From Lomentospora prolificans (lineage: Eukaryota > Ascomycota > Sordariomycetes > Microascales > Microascaceae), in the NCBI GenBank assembly GCA_029532625.1, contig JARFXM010000009.1, forward strand, positions 5,135,501 through 5,199,500: a stretch of 64,000 nucleotides of DNA, in the 5' to 3' direction. Below the pieces are notes generated by a model that saw only the letters and a program-made list of their open reading frames with translations, ran no database searches and was not told the origin of the DNA. This document shows positions 22,717-33,400 of this stretch, piece after piece. Each line of letters starts with the position of its first letter. Position 1 is the first letter of the stretch. The translations under genes and the position numbers were made by a program.

Positions 22717-24516
22717 CTATCTTTGGCCCCCCTCGGGGGGCACTCCTTGCCGGTGAGCCCACCCCGATTCATATGGCGCTCGGTGAGCGGAGTAGTAGGG
22801 CGCCGAAGAACTTGTAGGGGCACCTGGTTCGTGAGGCACACCGCTTTCCATTCCCCGTATTGGAGGTAATATCTCTCCGGACGATGAGGCAGATGGAGGG
22901 CGGGAAGGGGGCATTCCATACGGGGCGCCTGATATTGGGGGAAGGCCATGGCCTTGAGGTTGCTGGACGTACGATAATGGACCCGCATCAGGTGTCTGGT
23001 CGGTTCTCCGCCGACGCGTCGGCCGCTCGATAGATGACGTCTCGCTTGAAGCATAGCCGTGAGATGGAGGAATATTGGACGCTGGTGGTACTCGGGGCAT
23101 CTGCGTTTGGTCTGGGAGACCACCTAGGGTAAATGTAGAAGTGGGTGGGCTCCGAGGGCCTGCATGTGCGGATTCGCTGATACCTGGGGTTCTCAAAACA
23201 ATTTCTCGCAACCGGTTCCGTTCGCTTTTGTAAAACTCCCGCTGATGAATCGTTTCCTGGAGCCTGGCCTCAAGATTTCTCTTGTCCTCCTCCAGTTGCA
23301 TAATCTTGTTTTTGTCCTCCAACGCCTGCTGTTTTCTACGTTGGCGGAAACGTGCTGAAGCACCCGCATTTCGTTGTCGTTTCTCGTCTGCCTGTTTTGA
23401 GGCAATCTGCGTATTAATCTCAACCAGGTACCTTTCGCCTCCAGGGGGGTTCATCTCGAGATACTGCTGGGACGGTGGCTCTGACCGGTCATTTCTCGCT
23501 CTCGTCCGACCGAGACCGGTACCAAGCAATGTGGGGCCGCCTACGTTCCAAGTAGAGACGTCCTGTGCTTGGCCCTGCCCGGACCCGAAAGTCGGGGGCT
23601 GGTTATTGCCCGCACGTGGATCCCAGTGGGGAGCACCTTGACCTTGGTGTTGCTGTTGAGCCGTAGATGAGTGTGGTCCCTCAGACTGGTATGCTAGAGT
23701 TGAGTGTTGTGTGTTTGGGGTGCGACGCTCAGGCAAAACAGGCTGTGATGCTGATCGCAGAGGTGCCCCTTGGATCCCGGTCGCGGCTGAGGCTAGAATT
23801 ATTGACGGTGTGGGTGTTGTGGTGTACGGCGGCGGTGGACGGGGAAGAGATCCGCTGGCGCCAGACCCTAGGATTTCTTCATAGGGACGCTTTACACCGA
23901 TGGAGGTAGATCCCAACGGGGATTCAATGCTCTCCCCGGGTTTATGCCCGGGCAGATTATGAAGGGTTTGGACCCGCGACATACTTGGGCTAAAGATAGC
24001 CCTAGGGTTGTTGAGGGCTGGCAACGGAATAGCGCTCTTGGGTGAACCTCGATCTGTACTGGGGAATGCCGCCACGCTTCTCTCTGTTTGAGGGGAGGTG
24101 GATGGAGGCGTGCCACTCGACTGAGTATACCCATAGAAGGGATATGATTGTTGCGAAGGTGGATGAGCAGGAGTAACCACGTTTCCGCGGCCGGTTGGAC
24201 CGGGGACGTGCTCGATCCCAGCGGAGGCACTGCTCTGTTGGGCTATTGAAGAGACATTCCCGCGTGCCTGGACATCCAACGGATTCAGAATCGTGTGGAC
24301 GTTTAAGGCGCGGGGTGTTGGAGAAGGCCCTTCACTGGAGATAACTCGGCGTGAGACTCCAGAGGCTTCCCTGAGTGGCTTGGAGGATATGTCGTCTCGC
24401 ACGTTCGGAATTCCGGATAGTGAGGCCGAGGCGGTTGTAGAGGCTGGAGGTATAGTTCGGGGGGAGAGAGATGAGGCGCGCGAGGGAGGGCGAGATATAG
24501 AGTCCCTCTGCGACAT
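22717..24516 (-). CDS. bZIP transcription factor (5' end uncertain)
   Basis: A single open frame of 599 residues from the first in-frame ATG (24516) to TAG at 22719-22717. Around residues 375-435 lies a bZIP domain: basic region KRQRNAGASARFRQRRK (the N-x7-R contact pattern is intact), then a heptad-like zipper with LEDKNKIMQLEEDKRNLEARL. The basic region resembles those of Cys3/MetR-like fungal factors; this is only a similarity. The rest is Ser/Pro/Gln-rich disordered sequence with many SP/TP sites and a late RRRR cluster. The same frame is open upstream to a TAA near 24795 and that part has matching Ser/Pro composition but no ATG, so an upstream coding exon is likely missing from this model. 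It is a nuclear DNA-binding regulator; its targets are unknown. Confidence 0.8.
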   Translation of the reverse strand: MSQRDSISRPPSRASSLSPRTIPPASTTASASLSGIPNVRDDISSKPLREASGVSRRVISSEGPSPTPRALNVHTILNPLDVQARGNVSSIAQQSSASAGIEHVPGPTGRGNVVTPAHPPSQQSYPFYGYTQSSGTPPSTSPQTERSVAAFPSTDRGSPKSAIPLPALNNPRAIFSPSMSRVQTLHNLPGHKPGESIESPLGSTSIGVKRPYEEILGSGASGSLPRPPPPYTTTPTPSIILASAATGIQGAPLRSASQPVLPERRTPNTQHSTLAYQSEGPHSSTAQQQHQGQGAPHWDPRAGNNQPPTFGSGQGQAQDVSTWNVGGPTLLGTGLGRTRARNDRSEPPSQQYLEMNPPGGERYLVEINTQIASKQADEKRQRNAGASARFRQRRKQQALEDKNKIMQLEEDKRNLEARLQETIHQREFYKSERNRLREIVLRTPGISESAHAGPRSPPTSTFTLGGLPDQTQMPRVPPASNIPPSHGYASSETSSIERPTRRRRTDQTPDAGPLSYVQQPQGHGLPPISGAPYGMPPSRPPSASSSGEILPPIRGMESGVPHEPGAPTSSSAPYYSAHRAPYESGWAHRQGVPPEGGQR

Positions 24517-24541
24517 CGAAGGTTCCCCGGTGCTCGCCTGA

Positions 24542-24559
24542 TTAATAGAATCCAAACAT
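24542..24559 (-). promoter_or_regulatory. Short upstream ORF before the bZIP ATG
   Basis: ATG at 24559 reads five codons (MFGFY) to TAA and lies 25 bp upstream of the first in-frame bZIP ATG. If transcripts include this segment as a leader it could reduce initiation at 24516; if an upstream exon supplies the real start, it is only part of the coding sequence. Confidence 0.35.
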
Positions 24560-25212
24560 TGGCTGCCAGGCGAGTGCCTTGACGCCGACGATGAGCCCCC
24601 TGATGGGAAGGCGGACGATCGAGCGTCCCTTCCAGGCCACTCGCGCTGCGCCGTCGACGTTGAGAGGGTATGGCTGCTGGCACTGCTAGGCGAATCCGCG
24701 AAGACTGCAACTTCGGCTCCCACTTGTGGAGGCTGGTTACTCCACACCACTGATTGGACCGCCAGGGTTGCTGTTGGAACTTGAACGATCAGGTTTTACT
24801 AGCCTCCTTCGGGAGGGCTTTTTGCAACGCCGATAGCGTTCGGAACGAGGGTGAACTGTAGGTACAGATTTCACAGTCGTCTAGGCGTTGCTTTAGTCCA
24901 GGAGAAGGAGAAAAGGTGGCACCGAGAACCGCTGGTCGATCGTAACAACGAGTATATGCCGCCTGGCTAGGGGCGAACTTCCGAAAACCCGAAACCGAAG
25001 GAGGCGGGACACCAAAGATCGGAGACGATATCCTTTTCGAAGCCAAACCCTTCTTTTCCCCTCTCCTTGTTACCGAGCGTTTTTCAAAATCCACAGATCT
25101 GCAAAGAGATCGTGGACCAGAAGCAAAGAGACTGCAGAAGTCTGCCTTTCAAGTCGTCTAGATTACGCCTAATAGATGCCTCGTGAATCCTAGTTTGAAA
25201 TATGGGTGTGGA

Positions 25213-25640
25213 CTACGCCGGGATTGGGCCTGGAAATATGGCTCTTCGACCTCGATGATTGTCGGCGGGAGAAATGGTGGGATAGTCGATTGGGCTTATA
25301 CAACTCCTAGGTTGTCTGATATGGTGGTGCCCGTAGTATTGGTGGGCTTGGGGCTGGACACCGCTGCTTCGCGTGTCGTCGGAGAAACGCCGAGTACTAT
25401 CCACGATAGGTCGGGCTGCATACGCTCGGGTAAGGAGTAGAAAATGCCGGTGTAGGTTGGCTAACTTGGGAGGTTGGATTATGCGTGTGGCCCGCGTGCT
25501 TGCTGAGCTGTTCGGGTACAGGACATAAGTCCGTCAGCAGGGTTCTTGCAGATAGTCTGAGAATGGGGTGAACGCGCATCCGGGCGTGTTCTCATGCCAG
25601 GACCATGTTGTTCCAATCCAAAGGCAGAGGATACTGTAGG
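25213..25640 (-). other. Possible 5' exons or eroded coding sequence of the bZIP gene
   Basis: Three successive minus-strand readings in different frames have protein-like, low-complexity composition similar to the bZIP disordered regions: GLEQHGPGMRTRPDARSPHS (about 25640-25550), HTHNPTSQVSQPTPAFSTPY (about 25490-25430), and RSSGVQPQAHQYYGHHH followed by ISPIDYPTISPADN (about 25400-25250). A good donor/acceptor pair (GTAAGT ... CTACAG) lies just upstream at about 25690-25640. No continuous splice path to the bZIP frame could be fixed by eye. Confidence 0.25.
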
Positions 25641-28600
25641 CCAAGTGATCACTCTCTTCAAAGCGTTTTCTTACCACTTACAAAATTGTTGTAAAGAAAA
25701 TGGAATCGGGAAAGAGGAGAGGTCAAGGTTGGAGCTGAAGCAGGATGACCCAGACAGTTAAAAAAGGTGACAAAGTGGGTTCCCAACTGACAAGGGTCGA
25801 GAAAGGCGGTCGTCGATGCTGAGCCACTGTAGGCAAGTGTTTTGGGCAAGAAGTATACTTTTGGTTCGTACCATGAAATCAACCTAGAGACCCGGCTTTG
25901 TGTATCATCCACAAGGACGGAAAGGCGCTCAAAACATGGGAAGGATGGTATGGTGCCCATACAGCATACTCGAATAAGAATACCTGTATGTAAGCAAGTG
26001 CGTTCTGAGAAAAGGCTTGAGTGAAATAAAGATATGCCTGAGAGCAGAGCAAGGCTGTGATAGCTCCAAGGCAATCAATATGAGTGGGATGGGAGGTCTT
26101 TCAGCCCGTGTTTGGCTGGGTCACTCCCATTTTCAGATTGTATACAATGCCAGGAGGTGAAAATCCTGTGCTCGCCTGGCTCTCATAGCGTAATATTATC
26201 ATCCTGTCGTAATCTGAGGGAAGGGTACCCTAAAGGAATACCTGAGCGAAGAGGATGTAACTACCTCCATATTGATTCTTCAAAAGAAACCAGACTTATT
26301 CCTCCTTCGGTACCTCAGCCAGCGTGGATGGATGCTCCGGGGAGCCTAATACCAGTATGTTTCGTTGACAGGGGGTGAGTTGGTCGTAGGGGGTGGTTGA
26401 AAAAAGTAGCTTCAACTTGAAGCACGTTGCTGGCGTCGCGGGGGTGTGTAGGGGTGTATGTGGCTGGCTTTGTTTCTGAAGACCCGACTTGAATACAGGG
26501 GTTGATGGATGGACGGGTCCCGGCCAGTAAAATTGTGATTTTGCGTACCCCCCGCGCTTGTCCTTGTAGTCCAGTCGAAGGGGATATTACTGCTCGCAGT
26601 TTGCAAGTGGACCTTTTTTGTCAGTCTTTCAGTCGGCCATCTGTGATCATGCAGTTCTCGACCTGCGACGGATGAGGTCGTGATTGTACCGATTGTCTCC
26701 CAAATCCCATCGTTCCCGCCACTTGCACAGCGTAGAAATGTGGTGCGAGGTCGTGTTTTTGTCTTATCAGGGGGTGGGGGGAGATCTAATGTGAATTAGG
26801 TGTTTTAAACACCAAGAGCTTCCCGCGCCTGCCACGTTCAATCGCCTTTGCTGAAGAATTCCTGGTGTGTCACATCTCTGTGCGCATGAGATGAAGAGCA
26901 TGCTCATGTGCGTTCTAATCCCGCTGTCGAATACTGTCTGTACGGGCTGCGCACGTATGCTCGTACACGTACAGTAGTTGGCGCCGACGCCCGTGTGGGA
27001 GCGACAAGACGTGTGTTACTGGATCCCACATATCGAAATGCATCTGTGACTCCGCAGAGGAGAGCGAGCGCTGGCGGGTGGGGACTCAAAGGACGTAAGG
27101 ATGCCCAAGGCAATGTGAGGTGGTTGAGCAATGAAAGAAGCATCGAATACACAAGCAAACTTGGGAGATCCGCTCAAGGGTGGATACTGCTAACCACTTG
27201 CGGAACTTCCACGCCCACTGCTGCATGTGTCTCTCCCAGGAGACTGGAAAGTAAGTCTTCCTCCAGCGCAGCGTGCAGGTGACGACAGGGCTGTCGAAGT
27301 GGGACAGCCAGACCTGCCGGGGTGTGAGGGTTAAGGCGGTGAGATTGGCATGTGTTCCTCTGATGGGGCTCAAACTTGAGGCTTACTTGGGGCTGTTGCT
27401 GGCGGTTTGGCAGACCAGCACTCCCGCCCTCGGCTCGTCGGATTGAGGCGACGAGGTGGGCGCCTCATCCACTTATGCTGTGTTCTGGAACTATTGTGAT
27501 GTGGGTTGACCCTTGGATAACATGTACTGCTTTCTCAGAACCCCATTGTTCGAGCCCTAAGGTACCCTGTAAAATATTCGCAAGACAGCTTGGCGCTCGC
27601 CAGGCAATTCTTCAGAACGGGCATGGCGGCAAGGCCCGCAAGACCAAACGGTGCACCGGATGCGCCCGTCCGGTCGGGTTAGGCCTGTTGGAAACAGACA
27701 GCCAGGTGAGACTATCCGAGTCAAGTTAGAACACCCTCCTCCCGCTCATTAGTGCATAGGCTTAGACAGGGACCTCTTAGGTAACACTTGGTGTGTTAGG
27801 CCCCAGTCTTTGGTGGTCAATTTAGTCCTGCTGTTAAGAACTTGGCTGGTGCGCGTTATATTGCATTTACTGAGCTGCAGACAAAAGAATGTCGGTCTGC
27901 GTGGTTGTGCCAAGTTTTCAGTGGGATGAACAATAGCCGACCTGCCAGCGGTGTCGGAATGGACAGAGGGCACACCTACCATAATCCAGGAGACACCTTA
28001 CCTCCTCACGCAAGACAATGTATGCGCTTCTGCCCAAGTCGCAGGGGTTTGACCTAGGGACTACATATTCCTGGAAAAAGCCGGTCTTTGTCCAGGGACA
28101 ATGGTAGCGAATCCACACACCTAGCAGCCAGCGATGGGAGGAAGCACAAGTCCGCTCAGAGAGCGACCTCAACCAAAGCGTCCCTACGAATCAATACTCG
28201 GCAAGGAAATCTTGAAGACTGGTTCTACCCGGAAGCATCGACTAATGGAATCGAAGTTGTTGGCAAAGCCATGTCGTGGAAGTCGACAAACAGTTCGAAT
28301 ATTACAGAGCGGTAGGCGGAACTTACGAGCGTGATAGGTCGAGCCATGCTGACGAGGGTCAGGGATGACCCTGATCATCACAACTTGATGATGATGCCCT
28401 CTTGAATTCACACGCAACCTCGACTGACGGAAGAGACAACCCCTTCCTGTTCACCATCGGCTCCGGTGTAGAACTTGTACAAACGAGTACGCTTGGGTCA
28501 GTCGGGTGCCCATGCTGTTCTTGGAGTCGTATGTAGTGGGTCGAGATCTGTCACGGACCATCTACCTCATGCACGAAGCGCACAGTTCGCAAGTACCCTG

Positions 28601-30360
28601 ACTTCTGCTACCTCCCAGCAGGAGCTGTATGCGTCGAGATGTGTAATATTTGTACTATCCAACGCGCGAGACTATCAATCAGGAGGGGTGCCATCAGTCG
28701 ATGATCGTGCAATAGTCATCTATCGATGCTGTCTCGGATAGAGCTTCCTCCTATCGATATGCCGCAATATTTGTATTCCAGATACTCCTCTTGGCCCGCT
28801 TATCGCCTATTAGTCCCACTTCACATATGCCAGCCGAGTACAATCATTGATGGTGCACCTCCTGTGCTGGTTCCGGCCAGGAGGTTCCAGTAATAATATC
28901 CGATGGAGGGGCGCCTGCCAAACGCCCCGATACTGGTGACTAAACCCTCCACATCATCATCGGTACTTTCTCGATTGGATCGAGGTACATCCAGGGATCT
29001 CTTCCTGGCCAACCAGCCCGGAGCTCCAGGGTGTGCTTACGTACGAATTATTTCTCTTTCGGGTGCAGCCCCAAGTTGTTAGTTGGGACGCATTCCTATT
29101 GGAGATGCCGAGCCCCAACAGTTCGTGACCTACTTGTCTCGACGGCAGCCTACACGCACCTTGCCGATGAGATCCAAACTTCGAGATATTACCATGCGAC
29201 ACCAGTTGGTGCGGACGCGCCTTGCCCTCGCCCGGAGAATTAATCTTCTGGTGTTCTCATGATACACATCTGACCTGTCACTTCTTTAGTGGCTCCAGGG
29301 GCTATTACAAGCCTTTTCCATTACCATAGAACCTCGTGCTATGGCACACGACCGTCTGGTAGGATACCTCGTGAATCTCTCACATAACTGACAAAATCCA
29401 CCGATAGGTGCCACCCAGTCGGGTGGGTGTCAGAAGGCAAAAATTACGCTTGGAGGAAGCAATGCCCATCACGAGTAGCTCTTTTGACCAAAATTGGGCT
29501 TGATGGCATCCACTTGCACACAAGCAGGGATCCCCAAAACGGAAGACGCCATCGTTGTATTGGGCGTTCCCCGCTGCGGCCCAATATGCGGCCAGGACCA
29601 TCATGACGGCGCATGCATCATCCTGCCTGTTGCAGGTGTTGTTTAGTTGCATATTAGCTGGCTGGCGACCTTATGATAATACGAAGTACGATGATTCAAC
29701 AACGTTACTCTGAACACTTGATCTAAGTCATTCCCATCACATCAATGATCGCCCCGTGGGGAACGACACTGCATATTTCACAGGCGGCAGCTTCCTGATT
29801 TGTCCCCTAGAAGAGATTGGGGACTTGGGTATGAGATTATGGTCCAGGCCTGCTCACATTGGTGTAATTTCACGGTCTCTGGGTCTCTTCTAAACTAGCA
29901 AAATGATTTTCGCCGACGGACAAATAGAATGTTACGATGGCACTCGCGAACCAAGCCGCCATGTATCGAGGACCTTCACTATTTCGAGAAGCAAGCCGAG
30001 GGCGTCGAGGTAAGAGTATCTTCGTTAACCGCACCTGCTAATATCCCCCGAACCGACTCTATCCAGGGACTGCTGAAGATCTCATGTCTCCAGTCAGGGA
30101 GTGAGATGGGTTACTGGAGTGGAGGTGATGAGGTGGTTCTCGAAGACCTGCCGTGCCGTGACGCATTCTACTGCAAGTGATACTCCTTGTTAGGATTCCT
30201 GGTCATATAAGCCTTGCCGCGTGCAAAGCCCTCATGGCCGTTGTGCCTGCCGAGTCAGCTGGGATCAGGCACAGATCCACGAAACTCCGATGTAAATGTC
30301 TTGCTCTGGTCAATAGAAACCACCAAATGCCCTCCGCACTGCAGCGTGCAAGGATCACGA

Positions 30361-30430
30361 TGGAACTCCGGCATTTGAACCCGAGAATGATCGAGCGGTC
30401 CGCTGCACTCTATCCTACAGTCCGGGTTCC
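30361..30430 (-). pseudogene. Decayed tRNA-like sequence
   Basis: On the minus strand, GGAACCC at the 5' end pairs with GAGTTCC at the 3' end (six of seven pairs). A D-arm-like ACT...AGT hairpin containing GTAGGATAG and a T-loop TTCAAAT preceded by CTCGGG are present. The anticodon arm cannot form a normal five-pair stem with seven-base loop, and the T-stem is imperfect. This fits a degenerate tRNA or tRNA-derived repeat; chance resemblance is possible. Confidence 0.3.
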
Positions 30431-33400
30431 TCAAAGAGACCAGCACGTCCCGCAGAGAGATCAGGTTCAATATCCGTGACAGTCCCTGTGAAGCTGGAGG
30501 GACGGACGGATCCTCCCAGGACTCGAGGGGAAGAGCAAGGCTTCGATCTGATGTCCACTATAACTTGGAGCTAATCAAGTATTAATAGCTAGCGTGAATT
30601 ATTTCCTTCAGGGGTTTCCCTGTCACGCAAATTCTCTGATGTCCGTCTCCACAGGGCAAGGGTAAATTTTGCAAGGACTAAGCAGTAGCATGGCCTGCTG
30701 GGAATGGATTTGCCTCTGGAGCCAGCCGCCTTCCTCCCGTTAGAGCCCAGCTCAATTACCATCTCCATCGGAAAGATAGGCTGGCCATCAAGGTGCAATC
30801 TGAATGACCTATAGAGGATGTGAGCTACACGCTTAGAAAAAAGTTCCGGTATGGGATGTATTCCATTGCCACAGTCGACTGGGTGATCATACTAAACCCT
30901 TCGACTCAGTGGTCGTCATCCAACGAAACCAAAAATTTGCACGCCCTCCCCGGGACTGAAATTGCAGGGCGGCTCAGCACCTGTCAAATTTGCCGTCCGT
31001 CCATCTCTTCCATTTCAGTGGGTTACAGTACCGTTAGAGTTCCATGCTCGGGCTGGCACTGAGTGTAGAATCAGGTGCCAGCACTTTTTGTGGGTGATGC
31101 GAGTACTTCGTAAATACGAATTTAAGTAGGCCCCAACGCCAAGACTAAACCAGTGCCTCAACGGATGTGATTGGGCACGCCGAGCACAAATTACGGTAAG
31201 TGCCAGGGAATGCGACTATTAAGCCAGGTGTGCCATTCCCATTTCGAACTTACTTCGTACCATCATCAGCATGCCAGCTCCTTTTTCCATTGAGCAACCT
31301 CCACTCCATTCAACTAATAGTACTACTGAATAAGCGACAAGTAAAGGAAAAGATACGCAACGACTCAAACTAATACCTAAGGTGGGAAATAGAACCCCGG
31401 GTTGGTTGCCCTCGTGTTGCAAGGGGTTTTCCTCGGGCCAATTATCAAGTACGGGATCCGGACAAGTGCGATATCCACCCCCTCCTACTTGTAAGTCCAG
31501 GACTTTCAACGCGGTGCTCCTTTTCCTTGTGATGACGGTCCGTCCACGCCGCTTGCTCAAGTCGCGGCGAAATTACCTTGCAATTTGGTAAGACAAGTAG
31601 TTTTCGAAGCTTCGCTTGTCGCTCCCTCCTTAAAAGGTGTCCCCGTGCCTGGCAACCTAAGCCGGACAACAAAGCTAGCTTCCGCGTCCCGCGGGATGGC
31701 ACCTACTCATTTCCTTGCCGTCACATCATAAAATGTTAGGAGACGAGACGACTCTTGGTCTCTGGCAACACTCTTATTCGACCCACTTATCCGTCCTGTA
31801 AGGGTATCTACCGAGTCCGTCCTGCGACCGCGAATCTAGAATCATCGCGCATTCAAGTACCGATGCAATCAGCGAAACCGCCAGTAAACGCGCCAGGGAT
31901 TAGGGATGGACAGAACTAAAGAGGGCGATTTCCCAGGCACATTCCTCTCTCAAATCTGCCAGTATCAGGAACTCTACCGAATTTTAATCTCTCTAATTAC
32001 CGCCCGTTTCGATGGATATCTAGTTGGAGGACAGAACCTTGCCTCATTTCCGTCGAGGGTGGCTCAGTAATATTACGAAAATACTATACATTTAGGGCGA
32101 GGCGAAAGCACGGAGCACTGGATTAGCGTACCGAGAGACAACGGCGCTGAAGCCGACGTGACGGTAAATCTCTCTTCCCCGTATTACCAGGCCTGCCTAT
32201 GACCCCGAAGCTTCTTGGAACCCAGACCAGGACATCCGACAAGCTGTAAGTCGCAAGGGTGCCTTGCTTCGACCACTAATTGACTGGAGTGCGACGGGTG
32301 TATCCCATGCAGACGTCAATTCCTTTCTCCGACTCGACCCAGATTCCTCCCCCCCTTCTCACTGTCGAGTACGCGAAGTAATACCCAAAATTGCTGAACA
32401 TGAAAAATTCAAGGCAATCCTGGATGTAACATCCTTTCATGCCTGTCCGCCCACTTTGGAAACTTCCAAAGCCTCCAATGTCTCTCAGACATGGGGTAGC
32501 GGATTAGTGGGCCCTGGTATTATATCGGCCTCATTACCATGGAGCTCGGGCAGCAAGCGACCTGCCAGAACTACTCACTAGGCTTTGGTAGGGCGAGATC
32601 TGCAAGGAACTTAATATTAGTTCCCACCACTCCTCTCCGAACTCGACATCGCCAGGCTGGCCCTCGCTTCTAGAACCCCGGCGTCCCTGGTTCAGACCCC
32701 CACTGAACGCCTCATTTTCAAAATGCATGCAAGACTAACAGATATCAGCTTCCGGTTCAACAAGCATGAAATCCAACCCTCACGAACAGAGCAAAAAGGA
32801 AGGAGAGAAAAGACTCTCCCCAAGGGTTTGTCCGACCGGTCACAGTGGCTTACTCCACCCTACGCTAATGTGCGTAGAGACTGGTGACCGGATTGAACTT
32901 CCGGTCGCAACCACCCCCGAATTACCACGGGAAGGGGCAGACAGGGAGCACCCTGAAAGAGGCAGGAAGAGCCTCTTCGTGAAGGACGGAGAGTAATATC
33001 ACACCGCGAAAGAAGGATCAATTAGTGGGTGCTTTTAGTATTGCTGGCTGGCTAGAAGCTCCAGGTCGGTACCGCAGGCACATACCTCCAGCTAGTTGTC
33101 AATCGAAATCCCACCATCTTCTCTGGAACAGGAGGGAGGGTAACATTGGTCGAGCTCTCATATCAATTGATCAAATAGTGTCTGGACTGATCAATAATGG
33201 GACCCGAGATCCGCACTCAGGCGTTCTGCTCGAGGTCTTCCATAGTCTCTCCCCTGTTTGCCAAGCTGTTACAACGCGAAAGACAAAGTAATACACAACA
33301 TAACGCTGGCTCTGAAGATGCTGGAACACAAGCAGCATTATTGGAGTACCGAGGGCCATGTACTGCTTAGGGAAACGATAAGTATCATGGATATGATTAC

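Noticed and set aside
22485..24710. Several long alternative frames overlapping the bZIP gene
   Set aside because: They are shadows of the GC-rich, Ser/Pro-coding bZIP frame, which has the intact bZIP domain.
28355..28372. 7-bp perfect hairpin AGGGTCA/TGACCCT with a 4-base loop
   Set aside because: Isolated, short and expected by chance in a 64-kb window; no neighbouring gene.
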